From assembly GCA_963788285.1 (NCBI GenBank), contig CAWBGB010000009.1, forward strand, positions 1 to 64,000: 64,000 bases of DNA, written 5' to 3'. The translations under genes and the position numbers were made by a program. The notes beneath the pieces were generated by a model that worked only from the letters and a program-made list of their open reading frames with translations, made no database searches and was not told where the DNA came from. Source of the stretch: Alicyclobacillus_A sp963788285. Its GTDB lineage: Bacteria > Bacillota > Bacilli > Alicyclobacillales > Alicyclobacillaceae. Positions 1-9,360 of this stretch are shown in pieces (position 1 is the stretch's first letter; the number at the start of each line of letters is the position of its first letter).

Positions 1-111
1 CCCCGCCTCTGGGCAGAGGCCATCTACCTGATTCCTACCATCTTGTTCATCATGATTGCGATGAGGCGATTCCGGCCTTCCCAATCCACGTTGAAAGTGG
101 GCAAGAAATGA
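1..111 (+). CDS. C-terminal end of an unidentified membrane protein (partial)
   Basis: The frame is open from the left edge to a TGA at 109-111 and gives the last 36 residues of a protein whose beginning lies outside the window. The visible part has one hydrophobic segment (about residues 7-21, rich in Ile, Leu and Met) followed by a basic tail with several Arg and Lys, as expected for the last membrane helix of a transporter or other integral protein ending inside the cell. The fragment is too short to name a family. Confidence 0.45.
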   Translation, partial: PRLWAEAIYLIPTILFIMIAMRRFRPSQSTLKVGKK

Positions 112-417
112 GTTCTGTTGACTCGTAATCAACGCCCCCGTGTGATAGGCGTTTCTTCCTTGACCAGCTGTTGTATCCTGCTGCGTGAAACGGCCGGTTC
201 TATCCATTTGTGTTGTCATCCTGTGAACAGGGGAGGCCATACGGTCTCCCTGTTCACATTGGTATGGCTCCGAGGCATGGACAGCTTCTGTCGCCCATGC
301 TGTCGAAGCCCACTTCATGGAGACGAATTACTGCCACCCTGCCGTAAAGTCGGATACATCCTGAACTTCTCTCCTGCATTACTTAATGTTGACCATGAAT
401 TATGGGGGGAACCTCTT
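112..417. other. Intergenic region upstream of cotA
   Basis: About 300 bases without a supported gene. The open frame that runs into cotA from position 118 has no ribosome site and no recognisable protein character, so it is read as leader. A G-rich ribosome site (ggggga, 404-409) lies just before the cotA start. No clear sigma-A or mother-cell sigma promoter could be assigned by eye. Confidence 0.4.
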
Positions 418-1983
418 ATGCGGCTGACCAAGTTTGTCGATACACTGCCTGTTCCCGGCATTCTACAGCCCCTTTACCGGGATGTACGAGGTACTTACTA
501 TGAAGTGAAAATGGTGCAGTTCGCCCAATCACTCCATCCTGAACTTCCGACTACCACCCTTTGGGGCTACGAGGGGGCCGTGCCAGGGCCAACCATAGAA
601 GTCCGTAGAAATGAACTGGTGAAGATCAAGTGGATAAACAATCTTCCAGACAAACACCTTTTACCAGTGGATACCACGATACATGGAGCCGAAGCGGACA
701 AACCACAAGTACGCACCGTTGTTCATGTTCATGGTGGCAAGATGAAATCGAAGTACGATGGACATCCTGAGGCGTGGTTCACGAACGGATATCTACGTAG
801 GGGACCCCAGTGGAGACAGATGATTTACAAATATTCAAATCATCAAAGTGCATCGACGCTGTGGTACCACGACCATGCAGTTGGAATGACCCGCTTGAAC
901 GTATATGCCGGATTAGCCGGTTTTTACATCATTCGGGATGCTCATGAAGACGCCTTGAACTTACCGCGTGGTTCATACGAAATTCCACTCGCCATTCAGG
1001 ACAAATCATTGAATCCTGATGGATCGCTGTCATATCCACGGCAACCAAAGGACGTCATACCCAGTGTCACGCCAGATCCGTCTGTGATTCCGGAGTTTGC
1101 TGGCGATACCATCCTGGTCAACGGAAAGGTATGGCCGTATCTCGAGGTCCAACCAAGAAAATACCGTTTTCGAATTCTAAACGCTTCGAATGCGCGGTTC
1201 TACACACTGAGCCTCGACTCTGGGCAACCTTTTTACCAGATTGGGGTCGAAGGTGGTCTGCTCGAGCACCCTGTAAAAGTTCATCAAATTCTGCTTGCCC
1301 CTGCGGAACGAGCAGACATCATTGTGGATTTTAAAGGAAAGGAGGGTAGAAACATCTTGTTGAAGAATCATGCTCCTACACCGTTTCCGAGTGGCCAGCC
1401 AGCGGATCCGGATACGACGGGTCAAATTATGCAGTTTCGGGTGACCGTGCCGCTTGGTGATGAAGATGTGAGCTCGATACCCAGGAATTTGGGGAGAATT
1501 GAACCACTTACCGAAGGGTCAGCCAAACGTACAAGATATCTGACTCTTGTTGAATCGGAGGATGAATATGGACGGCCGCTGTTACTACTGGACGGAAAAC
1601 GCTGGAGTGACCCGGTTACAGAAGTAATTCGTGCAGGGAGTACCGAAATGTGGTGTTTTGTTAATTTAACCGATGACGCACATCCAATCCATATTCATCT
1701 CGTTCACTTCCAGGTTGTCAACCGTCAACCATTCAACGTGGAAAAGTACTTATCGACAGGGGACATTGTGTTGACTGGTCCCCCAATGCAACCGGATGAA
1801 AATGAGCGAGGTTGGAAGGATACGGTGCGTGCCTATCCAGGGCAAGTTACGCGGATTATTGCTCGCTTTGGACCTTATACGGGGGCTTTCCCCTGGCACT
1901 GTCACATTCTTGAGCATGAAGACAACGAGATGATGCGCCCGTTCACCGTGATTCCCAAACGCATGAACAAGGAATACCTGTAA
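418..1983 (+). CDS. cotA: Spore coat multicopper oxidase (CotA-type laccase)
   Basis: Blue multicopper oxidase of 521 residues, close to the usual CotA length of about 513. Members oxidise phenols and bilirubin with reduction of oxygen to water and sit in the outer spore coat, where they contribute to pigment and UV resistance. All copper ligands are visible: His103 and His105 (HVHGG), His151 and His153 (WYHDHA), His422, His425 and His427 (HPIHIH), then His494, Cys495, His496, His500 and Met505 (HCHILEHEDNEMM), an ordered type 1, 2 and 3 set, with an axial Met for type 1 copper. The N-terminus at 418 aligns with the start of CotA (LTKFVDTLP-like) and has a ggggga ribosome site. There is no signal peptide, as expected for a coat protein made in the mother cell. 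It is followed by a gene remnant and seems monocistronic. Confidence 0.93.
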   Translation: MRLTKFVDTLPVPGILQPLYRDVRGTYYEVKMVQFAQSLHPELPTTTLWGYEGAVPGPTIEVRRNELVKIKWINNLPDKHLLPVDTTIHGAEADKPQVRTVVHVHGGKMKSKYDGHPEAWFTNGYLRRGPQWRQMIYKYSNHQSASTLWYHDHAVGMTRLNVYAGLAGFYIIRDAHEDALNLPRGSYEIPLAIQDKSLNPDGSLSYPRQPKDVIPSVTPDPSVIPEFAGDTILVNGKVWPYLEVQPRKYRFRILNASNARFYTLSLDSGQPFYQIGVEGGLLEHPVKVHQILLAPAERADIIVDFKGKEGRNILLKNHAPTPFPSGQPADPDTTGQIMQFRVTVPLGDEDVSSIPRNLGRIEPLTEGSAKRTRYLTLVESEDEYGRPLLLLDGKRWSDPVTEVIRAGSTEMWCFVNLTDDAHPIHIHLVHFQVVNRQPFNVEKYLSTGDIVLTGPPMQPDENERGWKDTVRAYPGQVTRIIARFGPYTGAFPWHCHILEHEDNEMMRPFTVIPKRMNKEYL

Positions 1984-2084
1984 ATTCAATTGAAATGCCG
2001 TTCTAAAGTACAGGCTGTAGCGATTCTCATGGACAGCCATTTTGAGATTCGTTTGATGTTTCATTGGTAGAGTAGAAAACAAAC

Positions 2085-2542
2085 TTGCGGGAATTAGCGC
2101 TGAAGAAAAACACCATGCAGAGACCTGTTGTGCCTGTGTTATCGCTGATCCTTGCATACGATTGGCTAATCTCTTTCTTGAATAACTTGATCACCAAGGA
2201 TTACTGCCAAAACCTGCGAGAGCAATTGTCGCAGTCTATATCTGGCGTTCAACTTCACTTCTACGCGGGACTGCTCAAGCATGTCGGCGTGCCCCATTAT
2301 TGATTATTCGGGTCGCTGGTACTCGTCGGCGAAGCGTTTGTAGAGCTCATGTTCCTGATCCTAGCCATCTGCGGGTTCCGAGGAGAGTTGAACGGAACAG
2401 TAGGCAAACTCGGCACCTTGGCAGCGCTCGTTGAGCGTTCATGAGCTTAAACTACGCTATTCTTGACGGAGATACGCTGTTTGTAGACTCAGCGAATGCG
2501 TATCAAGAAGGAATTTCGAGTGACTGGGTGGTTTTTGATTGA
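2085..2542 (+). pseudogene. Broken DoxX / TQO-small-subunit-like membrane protein gene
   Basis: The reading begins MRELALKK and shows membrane-segment features (VLSLILAYDWLISFLN) and the family-like stretch FYAGLLKHVGVPHY. The frame is interrupted by TGA at 2301-2303, then continues in the same frame with LFGSLVLVGEAFVELMFLIL up to a second TGA at 2442. A further stretch (NYAILDGDTL to VVFD) continues in another frame to 2542. Intact DoxX/DoxD-type proteins carry a YxxLLxxVxxPx-then-GExxVG pattern that this order resembles. One in-frame stop plus a frameshift means no full protein can be made. The family assignment is from pattern recall and is moderate only. Confidence 0.45.
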
Positions 2543-2654
2543 GCTGACGTTGGCTTTCTACTTTTACTCCATAAGTACCCATCGTCGCCGCCAAACGGAG
2601 ATGGAGGACGATGAAGAAAGAGGTAGCTTGAGAAAGCTTTGACGGCCCATTTGA

Positions 2655-2694
2655 CGAAGAAACCGAGGACCGACAACCTCGGCTTCTTCGTTTT
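2655..2694 (+). terminator. Rho-independent terminator after the DoxX-like remnant
   Basis: CGAAGAA-a-CCGAGG pairs with CCTCGG-c-TTCTTCG around an 8-base loop and is followed directly by TTTT at 2691-2694. The T run places it on the plus strand. It marks the end of the decayed transcription unit downstream of cotA. Confidence 0.75.
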
Positions 2695-2792
2695 GAGAAT
2701 GATCTCTTCGGTCATGCTGATTCGTCGATAGATTCCTACGCTCCTATCGCTAGCCCGCCTCTCCACCATGGTTCTTATGTCAACGTGATGGT

Positions 2793-3476
2793 CTACTCCA
2801 ATTCATGGCTTGGAATGGAAAACCGAGCAGCGGTGGTCTTGACGTACTCCTCGAGTTGATACGCAGCATTGAAGACAGGCCCACCATTACACACTTCCAC
2901 CCGTCTCGGTTTCAGTGTCTTCACGATGGCGATACTCTTCACTGCTTCTGCCATATCGGCTGTGAACATAGCCATCGGTCTGTGCAGCTTCCCGCGCTTT
3001 GAAGTAAACAAGTCGCCCGCGAGCAGAACCTTATCCGTCTCGTCGTAATACACAACGTGCCCTGGAGAATGCCCCGGTGTGAGATACGGTTTCAATCCGG
3101 CGACCATTTCGAGGTTCCCGTTGGCGTCTTCGGCAAGCGCTTTGGCCAGCCCTTTCCCGATGTTGGACTCGGTTTTTTTACGGCGTGGATAAATGAGCTC
3201 GCCGTTCATGTATGGCAGTTCTATCCGGTGCGCGTACACAGGTACGGGCCTGGCCTTTACAATTCGGTCCACAGATCCTACGTGATCTGCGTGCCCATGG
3301 GTCAGCAAAATTCTTTGCAATGAACCTGCTTTCAAGCCATCCACGTGCTTCAAAATGCCTTTTGCCATGGTAGAGAATCCGGTATCCACCAAAGTAACTC
3401 CATCACTGTCCATCACCACCCATACGTGAACCGGAAATCTCATCACGACCGGAGACTCCAAATTCGAAATATTCAT
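2793..3476 (-). CDS. MBL-fold metallo-hydrolase
   Basis: A 227-residue protein of the metallo-beta-lactamase fold. The zinc motif HxHxDH is present as LLTHGHADHVGS, with later ligands in PGHSPGHVVYY and AGDLFTS. Such proteins hydrolyse thioester, lactone or phosphoester substrates in the cytoplasm; the particular substrate cannot be read from sequence. The start at 3476 (MNISNL) is chosen because an upstream extension to 3563 encodes an unlikely hydrophobic leader. It lacks a good ribosome site, and an alternative GTG/ATG about 15 codons further in, behind a GGAG, is possible. The gene stands alone and divergent from the FabK-like gene at 3689; the 212-base gap between them is AT-rich near 3470-3500, a probable promoter zone. 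Confidence 0.82.
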   Translation of the reverse strand: MNISNLESPVVMRFPVHVWVVMDSDGVTLVDTGFSTMAKGILKHVDGLKAGSLQRILLTHGHADHVGSVDRIVKARPVPVYAHRIELPYMNGELIYPRRKKTESNIGKGLAKALAEDANGNLEMVAGLKPYLTPGHSPGHVVYYDETDKVLLAGDLFTSKRGKLHRPMAMFTADMAEAVKSIAIVKTLKPRRVEVCNGGPVFNAAYQLEEYVKTTAARFSIPSHELE

Positions 3477-3688
3477 ATTACAAAATATAATCAAAAATAT
3501 GCTACCACGAATCGCGAAAACTTCAATGACGAGCTTGTAGGGATTTGCCCGCTCACGCGACAAATAGGCACAAGTATCAAACTGCCGATGGGTTGCGCTG
3601 AGGCGAAACGTATGTTAACTCTGTATTGACTGTAAGTTCACAATTACAAGGCCGCTTTGATAGCGGACGTAGAAGGATGGGAAACAAC

Positions 3689-4645
3689 ATGAAAACGCGC
3701 GTGACCGAGTTGTTGGGCATTACATATCCAATCATTCAAGGTGGCCTTGCCAATTTGGCGTATTCCGAACTCGCGTCAGCGGTCTCGAACGCTGGAGGCT
3801 TGGGCCAAATCACTGCAACCTCACTGCCCTCTGCTGAACACTTGCGTGAGGAAATTCGCAAGACGAAAGCTCTGACCGACCGACCATTCGGCGTGAATAT
3901 CGCCATTAGCCAGCACAAATCGGTGGACGACTTCATCGACGTGGTGCTGGAAGAAGGCGTAGCGGCAATCTCGTTGACGGGCGGCAATCCGGAACCTATC
4001 CTTCGGAGGCTTGAAAACAGTCCAGTGAAAAAACTGGTTCTCGTTGGCGCTGTACGTCAAGCGCAAAAGGCGGAATCTCTGGGTGCGGACGCTGTGATGG
4101 CGGTCGGCCAAGAAGGTGGTGGTCACATCGGCCGGGGTGATACGGGTACCATAGTCCTCATTCCCCGCGTGGTGGAATCCGTGCAGATTCCGGTCATTGC
4201 TAGCGGTGGAATTGCAGATGGGCGCGGTTTACTGGCGGCATTCGCGCTCGGGGCCGAAGGCATTGAAATGGGAACTCGGTTTGTTGCCACAAAGGAATGT
4301 ATCGCGCACGCTGCCTACAAGGAAGCATTGGTCCGCGGACAGGAGACCGACACAATCGTGATTAAACGGACCATCGGCGCTCCGGGCCGCGTGTTGCCGT
4401 CACCATGGGTAGAGAAAATTCTCGAGGAAGAGCGTAAAGGCACCACGATGGAGAAACTGCGGCCTTATATTTCCGGAAAACGAAATCGCCACGCCGCCAT
4501 CGACGGGCACATGGACGAAGGGTTTGCCTGGGCCGGCCAATCGATGGGACTCATCCAGAATGTGCCGACCGTAGCTGAGTTGTTTGATGAGATGATCACG
4601 ACGGCGCGCACGATGGTGGAAAAAATCGGACGGATGGGGTTGTAA
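3689..4645 (+). CDS. Nitronate monooxygenase / FabK-like FMN-dependent enzyme
   Basis: A 318-residue TIM-barrel flavoprotein of the 2-nitropropane dioxygenase family, which includes nitronate monooxygenases and FabK-type enoyl-ACP reductases. Family landmarks seen are the N-terminal IIQGGLANLAYSELASAVSNAGGLG, the FGVNI strand, the AVGQEGGGHIGR loop, and the phosphate-binding IPVIASGGIADGRG with ALGAEGIEMGTRF. The start at 3689 has an AAGG about 12 bases upstream; the longer frame from 3626 adds a non-conserved tail. The stop overlaps the start of the decayed thiolase gene (TAATG at 4643-4647), so it once headed an acyl-CoA operon with the thiolase and acyl-CoA synthetase remnants. Whether it is a nitronate oxidase or an enoyl reductase cannot be decided here. 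Confidence 0.82.
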   Translation: MKTRVTELLGITYPIIQGGLANLAYSELASAVSNAGGLGQITATSLPSAEHLREEIRKTKALTDRPFGVNIAISQHKSVDDFIDVVLEEGVAAISLTGGNPEPILRRLENSPVKKLVLVGAVRQAQKAESLGADAVMAVGQEGGGHIGRGDTGTIVLIPRVVESVQIPVIASGGIADGRGLLAAFALGAEGIEMGTRFVATKECIAHAAYKEALVRGQETDTIVIKRTIGAPGRVLPSPWVEKILEEERKGTTMEKLRPYISGKRNRHAAIDGHMDEGFAWAGQSMGLIQNVPTVAELFDEMITTARTMVEKIGRMGL

Positions 4646-5350
4646 TGCGTCTTGTAGAACGTGAGGCCATCGTGGTTTTGGCGATACGCACGCCCATCGG
4701 CAAGATCGGAGGCGTCTTGTCGGACGTCGCTGTCGAAGAGCTGGCGGCGACCGTGTTGCGCAACCTGCTCGAGGAGACGGCTCTGGATCCAGCGCACGTG
4801 GACAACGTGGTCCTCGGCAATGTTGTAGGCCCGGGAGGGAACGTGGCACGGCTGTCCCTGCTGCAAGCTGGTTTGCCCATCCACGTTCCTGGCTACACCG
4901 TGAACATGCAGTGCGGGTCTGGTCTTCAAGCCATCCACCTTGCCGCGCAGGAAATTCGGTCCGGGCAAGGCAAGGTGTATCTCGCGGGCGGGGTGGAAAG
5001 CTCCAGCCACCGTGGAAACTCGAAAAGCCGACGAACCTCTACCACCGGCAGTGCAAAAGCTTCTTGAACGGCAAGGCATCTCCATCGCTGACGTTGACCT
5101 GGTGGAATTCAACGAAGCGTTTGCTGCCCAGGTGCTGGCCTGTATGAACGAACTTCGCATCCCAGTGGATAAACTCAACGTGAACGGAGGCGCCATCGCA
5201 CTGGGCCATCCGTACGGGGCCTCAGGTTCCATCTTGGTCACTCATCTCTTTCACGAAATGATGCGTCAGGAAGGGCGATTCGGGCTGACCACCATGGGAG
5301 TCGGTGGCGGGCTCGGGATTGCAACACTGTGGGAGCGGGTGAAGTTGTAG
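4645..5350 (+). pseudogene. Decayed thiolase (acetyl-CoA acetyltransferase) with internal deletion
   Basis: The first part (4645 to about 5010) is a normal thiolase N-terminus, including the nucleophile motif NMQCGSGLQAI and AGGVESSS. Then the frame changes, and from about 5045 to 5350 the C-terminal half follows: AVQKLLERQGISIADVDLVEFNEAFAAQ, the NVNGGAIALGHPYGASG motif, and the final TMGVGGGLG. Intact thiolases have about 390 residues; only about 235 codons remain, so roughly 150 residues of the loop domain are gone as well as the reading frame being shifted. The start overlaps the FabK-like stop (TAATG). It cannot yield an active enzyme. Confidence 0.85.
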
Positions 5351-5352
5351 CC

Positions 5353-6816
5353 ATGCGCATTGCAGACGGTGTCTTGTGGAAAGCGGGATATGACCCAGGC
5401 AAGGTCGCCCCGGACCACCGATCATGCATTGACTTACGGCGAGTTAGCCGAAGGTATTCGCCATGTTGGCCACACATTCCGCTCGCTTGGCGGCGAACCC
5501 GGCGACGTTGTCGCACTTCACCTGGAAAACAGTATCACCTACTTTGAATTGTTCCTCGGCCTGGCCATGCAGGGTTTGTGGTGGCACCCATGAACCCGCG
5601 GGTCACTGCGGAGGAGAACGAAGCCATCCTGCAGCAGATGCGTCCTTGGCGCATGATCGTGGATGGTCATGACGGCCTGTGGGTAACCAGCGGTCTCTCG
5701 CCGGCATCGGACGACATCTTGCTCGAGGAACTTCGTGGTCGCTGCCACACCGGTGCCGAGACATTCTCCCTCGACGACGGTTTGTCGGACGACGACCTGT
5801 TTTACCTCGGCTACTCGTCCGGCACGACAGGTACGCCCAAAAGATTGCTCCGCACGCACCGCTCCTGGACGGAGAGTTTTTTTGGCATGACGCTGGAGTT
5901 CAATATGAACGAGTCAACCGTCCTCCTCGTTCCTGGCCCGTTCTGCTACTCCGCCTCCCTCATCTCGGCGCTTCACGTGCTATTCATCGGCGGCACGGTG
6001 GAACTTCAGCGCCGCTTCACTCCGGCGCTGACCGCCAAACGGATCAAGGAGTCCGACGTGAACGCCATCTTCATGGTCCCCGCCATGTACCGCTCGGTGT
6101 TGGACGTGTGTGAGAAGAATCCACACTGGGCGACGGACAAGCCGCTCACATGCGTGACTACAGGGGACAAGATGCCCGTGCAAACCCGCCGCGCATGGGC
6201 AATCGGTGTACCCGAGCGCCCGCATGTACGAGTATTTTGGTTCCTCGGAGGTCGGCTTTGTTTCCGTCTGTCCACCATCAAACGACCCCAGCGTGTATGA
6301 GTCCGTAGGCCGTCCGTTCTTCCCTGCCCGCATACGAATCGTGGACGATGAAATTCAAGTGAAGAGCGCCATGGGCTTTGCAAGGTATACTGACGACGCA
6401 AATTTGCTCGAGCAGAACATTCGGCGCCCAGGCGGCTTCCTTGCCCCGGGGGATCTGGGCTATCTGGACGAACGAGGGTACCTCCACGTCACGGGCCGCG
6501 CTTCAGACCTCATCATTTGCGGCGGCGTGAACGTCTATCCCGCGGAAATTGAGCAGGTCGTCCTTCAATACGAAGGCGTGCGGGAGGTGTGCGCGTTTGG
6601 ATTCCGGACGAACGGCTCGGTGAGGTGCCAGTGTGTGTCGTCGTTTGGGAACCAGGAATCGAGGCCTCCAACGCAGAATGTGGATTGCGCCAATACCTGA
6701 ACCAGCACTTGGCCGGATATAAGCGCCCGCGCCGCTTGTGGAGTTGCAAGAAATTGCCCCGCAACGCGGGCGGGAAAAGTGGCGCGTCGAGAATTGCGCG
6801 CGTGGCTCAGCCATGA
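5353..6816 (+). pseudogene. Decayed AMP-forming acyl-CoA synthetase
   Basis: Recognisable pieces of an adenylate-forming enzyme lie in order but in changing frames: ALTYGELAEGIRHV and GDVVALHLENS (about 5420-5590), the P-loop-like YSSGTTGTPKRLLRTHRSW (about 5815-5870), FMVPAMYRSVL, then after a shift near 6215 YEYFGSSEVGF and GDLGYLDERGYLHVTGR, IICGGVNVYPAEIE, and after another shift near 6595 the C-terminal GEVPVCVVVW and AGYKRPRR. At least four frame changes are needed (near 5420, 5580, 6215, 6595). The start lies 2 bases after the thiolase stop, so all three genes formed one operon for acyl-CoA metabolism. A separate intact acyl-CoA synthetase domain exists at 21652. Confidence 0.85.
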
Positions 6817-6955
6817 CCTGGACAGCGAAAACTTAGATTGAGAGCCTTTACACGAGAAAGCGGCGCTGCAACGTCAAGATCCCTGAACGAACCTTGACAG
6901 CGCTGCTCAAAGCTTTCACTGAAACGGTTGTAGCGCTATTTCAGGAGGCTCCTCG

Positions 6956-7777
6956 ATGAAACGGATGGCGCTATCAGCAATGGCATTGGTATCGATTCTA
7001 TCCCTTGTAGGTTGTTCCACGGGAACAACATCAACAGTTCCAAATGACACGGTGAATCGCCCGAGTTCACCCACTGGGCAATCCAACAGCGTGTCCTCCG
7101 CGGAAATTGGCACAGGAAACACCGACCGTGGCTCTACGAACACCGGATCGGGATTGACCATGGGCACAGGCAATCAAAATACGACGACCAAAGAGCAGGG
7201 TGGACCTCCGAAGACGCCACACACATCTAGCTTTCCTACCATCGTTAATATGGCGATGAACCGCCTCCCGAGTGACGTGCGCAGCTGGGCGTATGCACCC
7301 ACCATGTTTCCCCACACTGTTTTGCCTGGGGACACCCTGTTTTACCACACGATGGTCGATGCATCGTTTTCCATGTCGTTCCCCGGGCGGAAGGTCGTGT
7401 ACAATATCTGGTTTAACGATAAACGAGAAAAGATGGTGGCAGAATTCCAAGGTACCCAGTTCGACACTAAAGATCATGCGAACAGTGCCATCCTTGGCGG
7501 ATTCGGAGATGTGTTTGGCGTGAACGGACAGAAATCTGATATCAACCTGGACACTAGAATTTCGGGAACGGCCGTGGTCGATACAGCTGACAACGAGTCA
7601 CACATTTTGTGGCGTGAAGGTCGTTGGAGAATCAACGTCACCGGCGTCGGCACGACGAAGCCTCCGGTTACAACAGCAAACGAGGTTCATACACATTTCC
7701 TTCCGGTACCGAACACCTTGGGCGAAATTGCAGTGACGACCAACAACGGGACATCCACGATCATGATGACGTGGTAG
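6956..7777 (+). CDS. Predicted lipoprotein of unknown function
   Basis: A 273-residue exported protein. The N-terminus has a basic start, a hydrophobic core and a lipobox ending LVGC at about residue 20, so it should be lipid-anchored on the outer face of the membrane. Residues about 21-90 form a Ser/Thr/Asn/Gly-rich spacer of low complexity. The remaining 180 residues look globular with beta character (FSMSFPGRKVVYNIWF, HILWREGRWRINVTG) and no Cys. The ribosome site (aggagg) is 9 bases before ATG 6956. It follows the decayed acyl-CoA operon by about 140 bases and faces rlmD. No family could be named. Confidence 0.75.
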   Translation: MKRMALSAMALVSILSLVGCSTGTTSTVPNDTVNRPSSPTGQSNSVSSAEIGTGNTDRGSTNTGSGLTMGTGNQNTTTKEQGGPPKTPHTSSFPTIVNMAMNRLPSDVRSWAYAPTMFPHTVLPGDTLFYHTMVDASFSMSFPGRKVVYNIWFNDKREKMVAEFQGTQFDTKDHANSAILGGFGDVFGVNGQKSDINLDTRISGTAVVDTADNESHILWREGRWRINVTGVGTTKPPVTTANEVHTHFLPVPNTLGEIAVTTNNGTSTIMMTW

Positions 7778-7828
7778 AAAGGTGGTTTGGTGTTTGCGGT
7801 TTCCACGGGTGAAGCGGTAAAACAACCG

Positions 7829-7860
7829 ATGGAGACGGCCCTGGCCCTGGCCATCTCCAT
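7829..7860 (-). terminator. Inverted repeat between the lipoprotein gene and rlmD
   Basis: ATGGAGA-c-GGCC pairs with GGCC-a-TCTCCAT around an 8-base loop. On the minus strand the hairpin is followed, after CGG, by TTGTTTT, so it can end rlmD transcripts. No T run follows on the plus strand. Confidence 0.45.
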
Positions 7861-7944
7861 GAAGAAGTATCAGTGAAATGAGTTCTGGCTTTGTAGGTTA
7901 CCCCACAAGAAGAGCATCAGATGTAGTCTGTATGCCCGAGATTG

Positions 7945-9303
7945 TTAGTCGACCCGATTTGCAGCCGCTACGCACTCCACATGGCTCGTCTGCGGGAACA
8001 TGTCCACAGGCTGTACCTTCTCTACTGCATATCCTGCGTCGGCGAGATACCGCAGGTCTCGGGCCAGTGTGACGTGGTTGCAGGACACGTAGACAATGCG
8101 CCGCGGGCGGGCTTCGGCTAGGACCGTGAGGACGTCTGGGTGGCAGCCTTTGCGGGGCGGATCGACTACAACAACGTCAAAGCGTTCGCCTACGGCAACC
8201 CGGCGTGGCAGTACATGCTCCACTTCCCCGACCGTAAACTCGACGTTGTGAACGTGGTTATGATCCGCATTAGCTCGCGCGTCCCGTACGGCGGCCTCAA
8301 TCACCTCAATGCCGAGCACCTGGTCTGCCCGCTCAGCGAATAACAGCGACATCGTGCCGGTGCCGCAGTACGCGTCAAGGACGCGGTCGCTCGGCCCGAC
8401 GTTGGCGAACGCCAGTGCATGATTGTACAGAACTTCCGCCTGCACCGTGTTGACTTGGAAGAACGAGCGAGGCGAAATAAGAAATTCGAGATCGCCGATG
8501 CGTTCCACCAAGTGAGGCTTCCCGTGTAGGACACGTACGGTCTTGCCCCAAACCGGCCCGTGCGGCCGCGGTTGCACCGTCACAGCGACGCATACGACAT
8601 GGGACAACCCGCCGATGGCATCCACGATGCGGGGAGTCACTGTGGCGTTATCTCGCACGCACAGAATGACCATCTGTTCGCCGTTGGTGAATGACTGGCG
8701 CACAATGACGTGGTGGACGGCGGATGACCTACGACCCAGCGTCGATTCCAGTGTTCGAACCACCTGGCGGATGGTCTCCTCCATCTCCGCCGGTTCGAGG
8801 TGGCAGCATTCGGTGGCGATGACGCGATGGCTGCCCGGACCGAAGAACCCCTGGACAAGACGACCGGATGATTCATCGTAGTACAGCGGAACCTGAACCT
8901 GGTTTCGGTATGCCCACGGATGTTCCATGCCGAGGGTTGGCAGAACAGGCACGTCCGGTAGCTTCGCAAACCGCGCCAGCGCCTGAACCACCATCTCCCG
9001 CTTATGGCGGAGTTGCTCCGAATACGCCACGTGCTGGAACTGACAACCGCCACACGCACCGAAGACGTGACAATGGGGAACCTCGCGGACGTGCGCCGTC
9101 CGCTGCAGTTCCCCTGTTACTTTGCCGCGTGCAAACCGCTTTTCGACGGCCGAGATGACGATGTTCGCCCGCTCCCCTGGCAAGAGTTGCGGTACAAATA
9201 CGGTGAAACCGTCAACGGTAGCAACCCCTTCCCCGTCGTCGTTGAGACGCGTTGCCTCCACTTCGTAGGTTTGTCCAACTTGAACGGGAACTTGGGATTG
9301 CAT
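7945..9303 (-). CDS. rlmD: 23S rRNA (uracil-C5)-methyltransferase RlmD/RlmCD-type (RumA family)
   Basis: A 452-residue S-adenosylmethionine-dependent RNA methyltransferase acting on C5 of uracil in 23S rRNA (U1939 in E. coli numbering; Gram-positive relatives may also modify U747). It begins with a TRAM RNA-binding domain (about residues 8-62), then the iron-sulfur cluster cysteines Cys78, Cys84, Cys87 (HCHVFGACGGCQ) with a fourth further on. The methyltransferase core has VLDAYCGTGTMSLLFA (SAM binding), VVVDPPRKGCH and the catalytic cysteine in IVYVSCNHVTLARDL. The start at 9303 follows GGAGGT by 5 bases; an upstream ATG at 9324 lacks this. It lies 57 bases after gatB in the same direction and may be read through with gatCAB. 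Confidence 0.93.
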   Translation of the reverse strand: MQSQVPVQVGQTYEVEATRLNDDGEGVATVDGFTVFVPQLLPGERANIVISAVEKRFARGKVTGELQRTAHVREVPHCHVFGACGGCQFQHVAYSEQLRHKREMVVQALARFAKLPDVPVLPTLGMEHPWAYRNQVQVPLYYDESSGRLVQGFFGPGSHRVIATECCHLEPAEMEETIRQVVRTLESTLGRRSSAVHHVIVRQSFTNGEQMVILCVRDNATVTPRIVDAIGGLSHVVCVAVTVQPRPHGPVWGKTVRVLHGKPHLVERIGDLEFLISPRSFFQVNTVQAEVLYNHALAFANVGPSDRVLDAYCGTGTMSLLFAERADQVLGIEVIEAAVRDARANADHNHVHNVEFTVGEVEHVLPRRVAVGERFDVVVVDPPRKGCHPDVLTVLAEARPRRIVYVSCNHVTLARDLRYLADAGYAVEKVQPVDMFPQTSHVECVAAANRVD

Positions 9304-9360
9304 GTCGTACCTCCAACGTGCCACCAGGCCAGTTCGCCGCTGGCCCGGTCGTACTTTGTG

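Noticed and set aside
2301..2303. In-frame TGA in the DoxX-like gene as a possible selenocysteine codon
   Set aside because: No hairpin of SECIS type was seen after it, the family does not use selenocysteine, and a second stop plus frame change follows.
4400..5241. Long open frames on the minus strand opposite the FabK-like and thiolase genes
   Set aside because: They have Arg/Pro/His-rich composition, no ribosome site and mirror the real coding frames of GC-rich genes.
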